A stretch of 8,995 bases of DNA from Candidatus Saccharimonadota bacterium (GTDB taxonomy: Bacteria > Patescibacteriota > Saccharimonadia > Saccharimonadales > UBA4665). Each line of letters begins with the position of its first letter. Within the stretch, counting starts at the first letter, position 1. Location of the stretch: contig JAQGGU010000061.1 in the NCBI GenBank assembly GCA_028289265.1, positions 1 through 8,995 of the forward strand, in the 5' to 3' direction. The notes under the pieces are model-generated. The model worked only from the letters and a program-made list of their open reading frames with translations, did no database searches and was not told the DNA's origin. The translations under genes were made by a program, and so were the position numbers. Below, piece by piece: positions 6,319-8,995 of the stretch.

Positions 6319-7518
6319 ATGACACCCAAAATATCGCCCCCTAAAACCTTTCTCCAAAAGTACGGCGTAGAAATCCTTTTGGTTACTGCAGCTTTCGTAC
6401 TGCTTTTCATGTTGCTATGGTTTCGCTTAGGGTCGCTCACTTTTGGCAATGCCGCGCCCGTTGAAGTTGCCAGCAGGCAGGCTGCAACAAGCTGGCAGGC
6501 AATCTTGGACAATCCTTTATATGCCCCTTATACGGTAGGCCAGCGCCTCGTCATGCTGTCTGGCCATGACGGCATTACTTCTATGCGCCTCGTAACCACT
6601 ATGTGGGCTATACTCGCAATGGTACTTTTTTATATTGTGGCGAGACAGTGGCACAGTGTCCGGGTTGCAGGGCTAGCAACCTGGCTGTTTATTTCTTCAA
6701 GCTGGTTCTTGCACACCGCACGGCTGGCGACACCCGAAATCTTATGGCTGGTCAGCATCCTGGCTTTAGTGGTTCTTTTTTCGCCGCGCCGCAAAGGTCC
6801 CTCAAGCTGGCTATCTTTTCCTATTCTCATTGCCACACTTGGAGCCGTCCTGTACGTGCCAGGGATGGTTTGGCTGGTGTTATTCAGTTTAGTACTCAGA
6901 CGCGGTAACATAGCCGAAGCCTGGGCTGCATCACGAAACTTCTTTGTTCGTATACTCAGTATTTTGGGCGGCATGGCACTGGTCGCACCCCTAGGTAAAG
7001 CTCTCATGGAGTCCCCGGAGCTCGTCAAACATTGGCTTGGGGTTGATACATTGGAATCAGCAGTCATCATCGGTAAGCAATTCTTAGCAGTACCAAAACA
7101 GCTTTTTATCAGCGGACCACTCGATCCCGTACATTGGCTTGGCCGCATACCACTACTAAGCGTATTCGAGACTATCATGTTTATACTTGGCGCCTATTTC
7201 TATGTGACTCATCTTAGGGCAGCCAGGGCGCGTTTTATCATCATCCTGTCATTGCTGGCATGGTTAGTTATTGGAATCGGCGGTCTCGCATCACTCTCTT
7301 TGATAGTTCCAGTAGTATATCTTGTTCTTACTACCGGTATAGCTTACATGCTGCATGAATGGTTTAAGGTATTTCCCAATAACCCGATAGCTCGTTCAAT
7401 CGGCATTGCGGTCATTGCCGTTGCAATACTGCTGACAAGCATCTATCAAACCCGCAGCTACTTCGTTGCCTGGCGCTACAGTTCGGAAACGGCTACCGCG
7501 TTTACTGAAAAACTCTAA
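6319..7518 (+). CDS. Polytopic membrane protein, GT-C/PMT-like glycosyltransferase candidate
   Basis: This 399-residue protein has about nine to eleven hydrophobic helices, at roughly residues 17-36, 89-108, 114-130, 140-155, 164-195 (probably two), 209-229, 280-298, 304-345 (two) and 360-378. A long loop follows the first helix (about 37-88), containing DNPLYAPYTVGQRL, and the second and third helices are followed by TARLATPE (133-140). This layout and the ARxxxPE pattern resemble GT39/PMT_2-type glycosyltransferases, which move sugars from polyprenyl-phosphate donors to proteins, lipids or polysaccharides on the outer face of the membrane. The acidic Asp-Glu pair usually in the first loop is not clear here; E49 is a possible partial match, so enzymatic activity is uncertain. 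It sits between dnaB and ybaB with its own promoter and no obvious functional link to them. An unrelated membrane protein remains possible. Confidence 0.82.
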   Translation: MTPKISPPKTFLQKYGVEILLVTAAFVLLFMLLWFRLGSLTFGNAAPVEVASRQAATSWQAILDNPLYAPYTVGQRLVMLSGHDGITSMRLVTTMWAILAMVLFYIVARQWHSVRVAGLATWLFISSSWFLHTARLATPEILWLVSILALVVLFSPRRKGPSSWLSFPILIATLGAVLYVPGMVWLVLFSLVLRRGNIAEAWAASRNFFVRILSILGGMALVAPLGKALMESPELVKHWLGVDTLESAVIIGKQFLAVPKQLFISGPLDPVHWLGRIPLLSVFETIMFILGAYFYVTHLRAARARFIIILSLLAWLVIGIGGLASLSLIVPVVYLVLTTGIAYMLHEWFKVFPNNPIARSIGIAVIAVAILLTSIYQTRSYFVAWRYSSETATAFTEKL

Positions 7519-7543
7519 ATTTCTCGGGTAATCTGTCTAAAAA

Positions 7544-7552
7544 TGATACAAT
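7544..7552 (+). promoter_or_regulatory. Extended -10 promoter of ybaB-recR
   Basis: TGATACAAT (7544-7552) matches an extended -10 box, with no convincing -35. Transcription would start near 7559, about 18 bases before the ybaB ATG, leaving the AAGGAG Shine-Dalgarno (7566-7571) intact. It could drive ybaB, recR and the NUDIX gene as one unit. Confidence 0.55.
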
Positions 7553-7576
7553 ATAGATAATTATCAAGGAGTTATC

Positions 7577-7870
7577 ATGAACCGATTTGACCAAGCAAAA
7601 ATGCTGATGCGTGCCCGTAAAATCCAGAAGGAACTACAGAAACAAGTTATTACCGTTGAACAGGGCGATGGCGCTGTACGGGTTGAGATCACTGGTGATC
7701 AGAAGATTAAAAAAGTACACATCTACACCGAATCTGTCGACCTCGACGATATCGGTCAACTTGAGCGATGGGTCGAAGATGCCGTAAAGCAAGCCATCCA
7801 GGAAAGCCAGAAAGTAGCCGCCGCCAAGCTACAGCCTATGATGGGCGCACTTGGCGACCTCGGCCTGTAA
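7577..7870 (+). CDS. ybaB: YbaB/EbfC family nucleoid-associated protein
   Basis: YbaB/EbfC proteins are small dimeric DNA-binding proteins associated with the nucleoid and usually encoded beside recR, pointing to a role in recombination or genome maintenance. The 97-residue length is normal. An N-terminal helix (about 1-25, MNRFDQAKMLMRARKIQKEL) is followed by a three-strand sheet (about 26-55, including GAVRVEITGDQKI) and a C-terminal helix (about 60-85), with a Met/Gly-rich tail, which is the expected fold order. The start is clear: AAGGAG (7566-7571) lies five bases before the ATG, the best Shine-Dalgarno in the second half of the window. recR starts 21 bases after the stop. Confidence 0.93.
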   Translation: MNRFDQAKMLMRARKIQKELQKQVITVEQGDGAVRVEITGDQKIKKVHIYTESVDLDDIGQLERWVEDAVKQAIQESQKVAAAKLQPMMGALGDLGL

Positions 7871-7891
7871 CGGCAGCCCTAAAACGAACAG

Positions 7892-8497
7892 ATGCAAGTT
7901 CTCCCCCCAGCACTTACCGATCTCATAGAAGCGTTGGGCGCTCTACCTGGCGTCGGGCCACGCACTGCCGAAAGATATGCATACTTTTTACTTAAACACG
8001 ACACGCATGTAAGTGCGCGTATAAGTGACACCCTGACTCACTTGCACAGCGGCGTAGGATACTGCAAAAAGACCTTCGCGCTTATCTCGAGCAATCAGGA
8101 GCTATCAGATCTCTATACCGACCCTCGCCGTGACAAACAGACGATCGCAGTAGTTGCCGAGCCATTTGATGTAGTAGCACTGGAAAAAACCGGGCAGTTC
8201 AGCGGCACCTACCATGTACTAGGCGGCCTGGTATCGCCTATCGATGGTATTGGGCCAGAGCAACTACACATCCGCGAGCTCATTAGCCGTATAGATGAGG
8301 ATGGCGTTAAGGAAATTATTCTTGCTACAAATGCCAGTGTAGAGGGCGAAACTACAGCTTTATACATCCAGCAACAAATCGGCGGTCGTGAGGTCAAAGT
8401 GACTCGGCTTGCACGCGGCCTGCCCATCGGTGTTGACCTAGAATACGCCGATCAGATTACACTTGGTAGGGCCCTGGAAGGTCGGCAGACTTTATGA
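7892..8497 (+). CDS. recR: Recombination mediator RecR with degenerate zinc finger
   Basis: RecR works with RecO (and RecF) to load RecA onto SSB-coated single-stranded DNA at gaps. The product has 201 residues, the usual size. The helix-hairpin-helix is at 18-34 (LPGVGPRTAERYAYFLL), the Toprim domain at about 83-165 (VVAEPFDVVALEKTGQFSG, then ILATNASVEGETTA), and the C-terminal segment at about 170-198 (TRLARGLPIGVDLEYAD). The zinc-finger region (about 55-80) normally carries CxxC twice before the DPRRD-type motif; here only C58 remains, with Lys, Leu and Tyr around the other expected positions, while the segment keeps near-normal length. The ATG has no clear Shine-Dalgarno, so translation may depend on ybaB 21 bases upstream. 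The stop overlaps the next start (ATGA). Confidence 0.95.
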   Translation: MQVLPPALTDLIEALGALPGVGPRTAERYAYFLLKHDTHVSARISDTLTHLHSGVGYCKKTFALISSNQELSDLYTDPRRDKQTIAVVAEPFDVVALEKTGQFSGTYHVLGGLVSPIDGIGPEQLHIRELISRIDEDGVKEIILATNASVEGETTALYIQQQIGGREVKVTRLARGLPIGVDLEYADQITLGRALEGRQTL

Positions 8498-8995
8498 ATC
8501 TCCGTTACTGCCTCGAATGCGCCCAGCCGCAGACACAGTTAACAGTCACAGAATACACCTGCCCGCAGAATCACCGTTACTACAACAATCCGCACGCAGC
8601 CGTGTGTATTATTTTTCTTCGTGGCAGCAAAATCCTGGTTTCAAAGCGCGGCATTGAGCCTAACAAGGGAATGTACGACCTTCCAGGAGGCTTCTTTGAG
8701 TACAATGAAGATACTTTTGATGCCGCCATACGCGAAATAAAAGAAGAAACTAGTGTTGAACTGTTGCGTGAAAATCTTGAACTCATTACTGCCTACACCG
8801 GAGAATACCTCCCTAATGTCTCGGTAGTAGACCTGGTTGTACTCGCTAAAGAATGGACGGGTACATTCACCCCTGATGATGACTCTGAAGCGCTGGAATG
8901 GAAGCCCTTCTCGTTTGTCGATGATCCGGAATTCTCACCGGACTATCCTGGATTCAGGAAACTGATAGAATCCTTAGCCGACTCAATGCAAAATA
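8494..8995 (+). CDS. NUDIX hydrolase with N-terminal zinc ribbon, 3' end outside the window
   Basis: NUDIX enzymes hydrolyse nucleoside diphosphates linked to another group. The frame runs open from ATG 8494 to the window end, giving 167 visible residues that appear nearly complete. Residues 6-27 look like a zinc ribbon: CLEC, then CPQNH about 14 residues on, followed by YYNNPH, as in NudC/NADH-pyrophosphatase-like NUDIX proteins. The NUDIX box is at about residues 66-88: GFFEYNE, seven residues, then REIKEETSV; the usual Gly near its end is Ser, while the catalytic REUxEE core is intact. The start overlaps the recR stop by four bases (ATGA), the classic arrangement for translational coupling, and there is no need for a separate ribosome-binding site. 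The substrate cannot be told; NADH-type, (d)NTP or cap-like substrates are all possible. Confidence 0.9.
   Translation, partial: MNLRYCLECAQPQTQLTVTEYTCPQNHRYYNNPHAAVCIIFLRGSKILVSKRGIEPNKGMYDLPGGFFEYNEDTFDAAIREIKEETSVELLRENLELITAYTGEYLPNVSVVDLVVLAKEWTGTFTPDDDSEALEWKPFSFVDDPEFSPDYPGFRKLIESLADSMQN

Noticed and set aside
7556..7576. GATAA/TTATC repeats around the ybaB Shine-Dalgarno as a sequestering hairpin
   Set aside because: Only five A/T-rich base pairs, too weak to call, and the nearest copies form a simple palindrome likely due to base composition.

Overview
The window carries nine protein-coding genes, all on the + strand. The organism is a bacterium using the standard code, since TGA ends recR. 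Several features suggest a Candidate Phyla Radiation lineage, most likely Saccharibacteria (TM7): the gene order, small compact proteins, a CPR-looking uncharacterised protein at 2660-3169, and DnaX and RecR proteins that lack their usual zinc-binding cysteines. This placement is an inference from sequence features and recall; no search was run.

Layout. 1-757 is the 3' part of a biosynthetic-type threonine ammonia-lyase (IlvA) with two ACT-like regulatory domains. 758-1061 holds a strong promoter and a structured leader with the hallmarks of the ribosomal protein L10 leader, including a terminator-like attenuator and two further hairpins. rplJ (L10) and rplL (L7/L12) follow and end at a strong intrinsic terminator (2007-2045). 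Next come a small membrane-anchored protein of unknown function (2071-2514) and a 169-residue conserved-looking uncharacterised protein with its own promoter and terminator (2660-3224).

The second half is a DNA replication and repair block: dnaX (clamp-loader subunit), dnaB (replicative helicase), a polytopic membrane protein resembling GT-C glycosyltransferases, ybaB, recR, and a NUDIX hydrolase with an N-terminal zinc ribbon that overlaps recR by 4 bases and runs off the window. The common dnaX-ybaB-recR cluster is present but split by dnaB and the membrane protein.

The points most worth a second look are these: zinc modules missing or degenerate in both DnaX and RecR; the multi-hairpin rplJ leader with competing pairings; the uncharacterised coiled-coil plus beta-rich protein at 2660; and two genes (dnaX and the membrane protein) with TATAAT exactly 11 bases before the ATG and no Shine-Dalgarno, suggesting near-leaderless mRNAs. 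I saw no mobile elements, CRISPR arrays, tRNAs or rRNAs.
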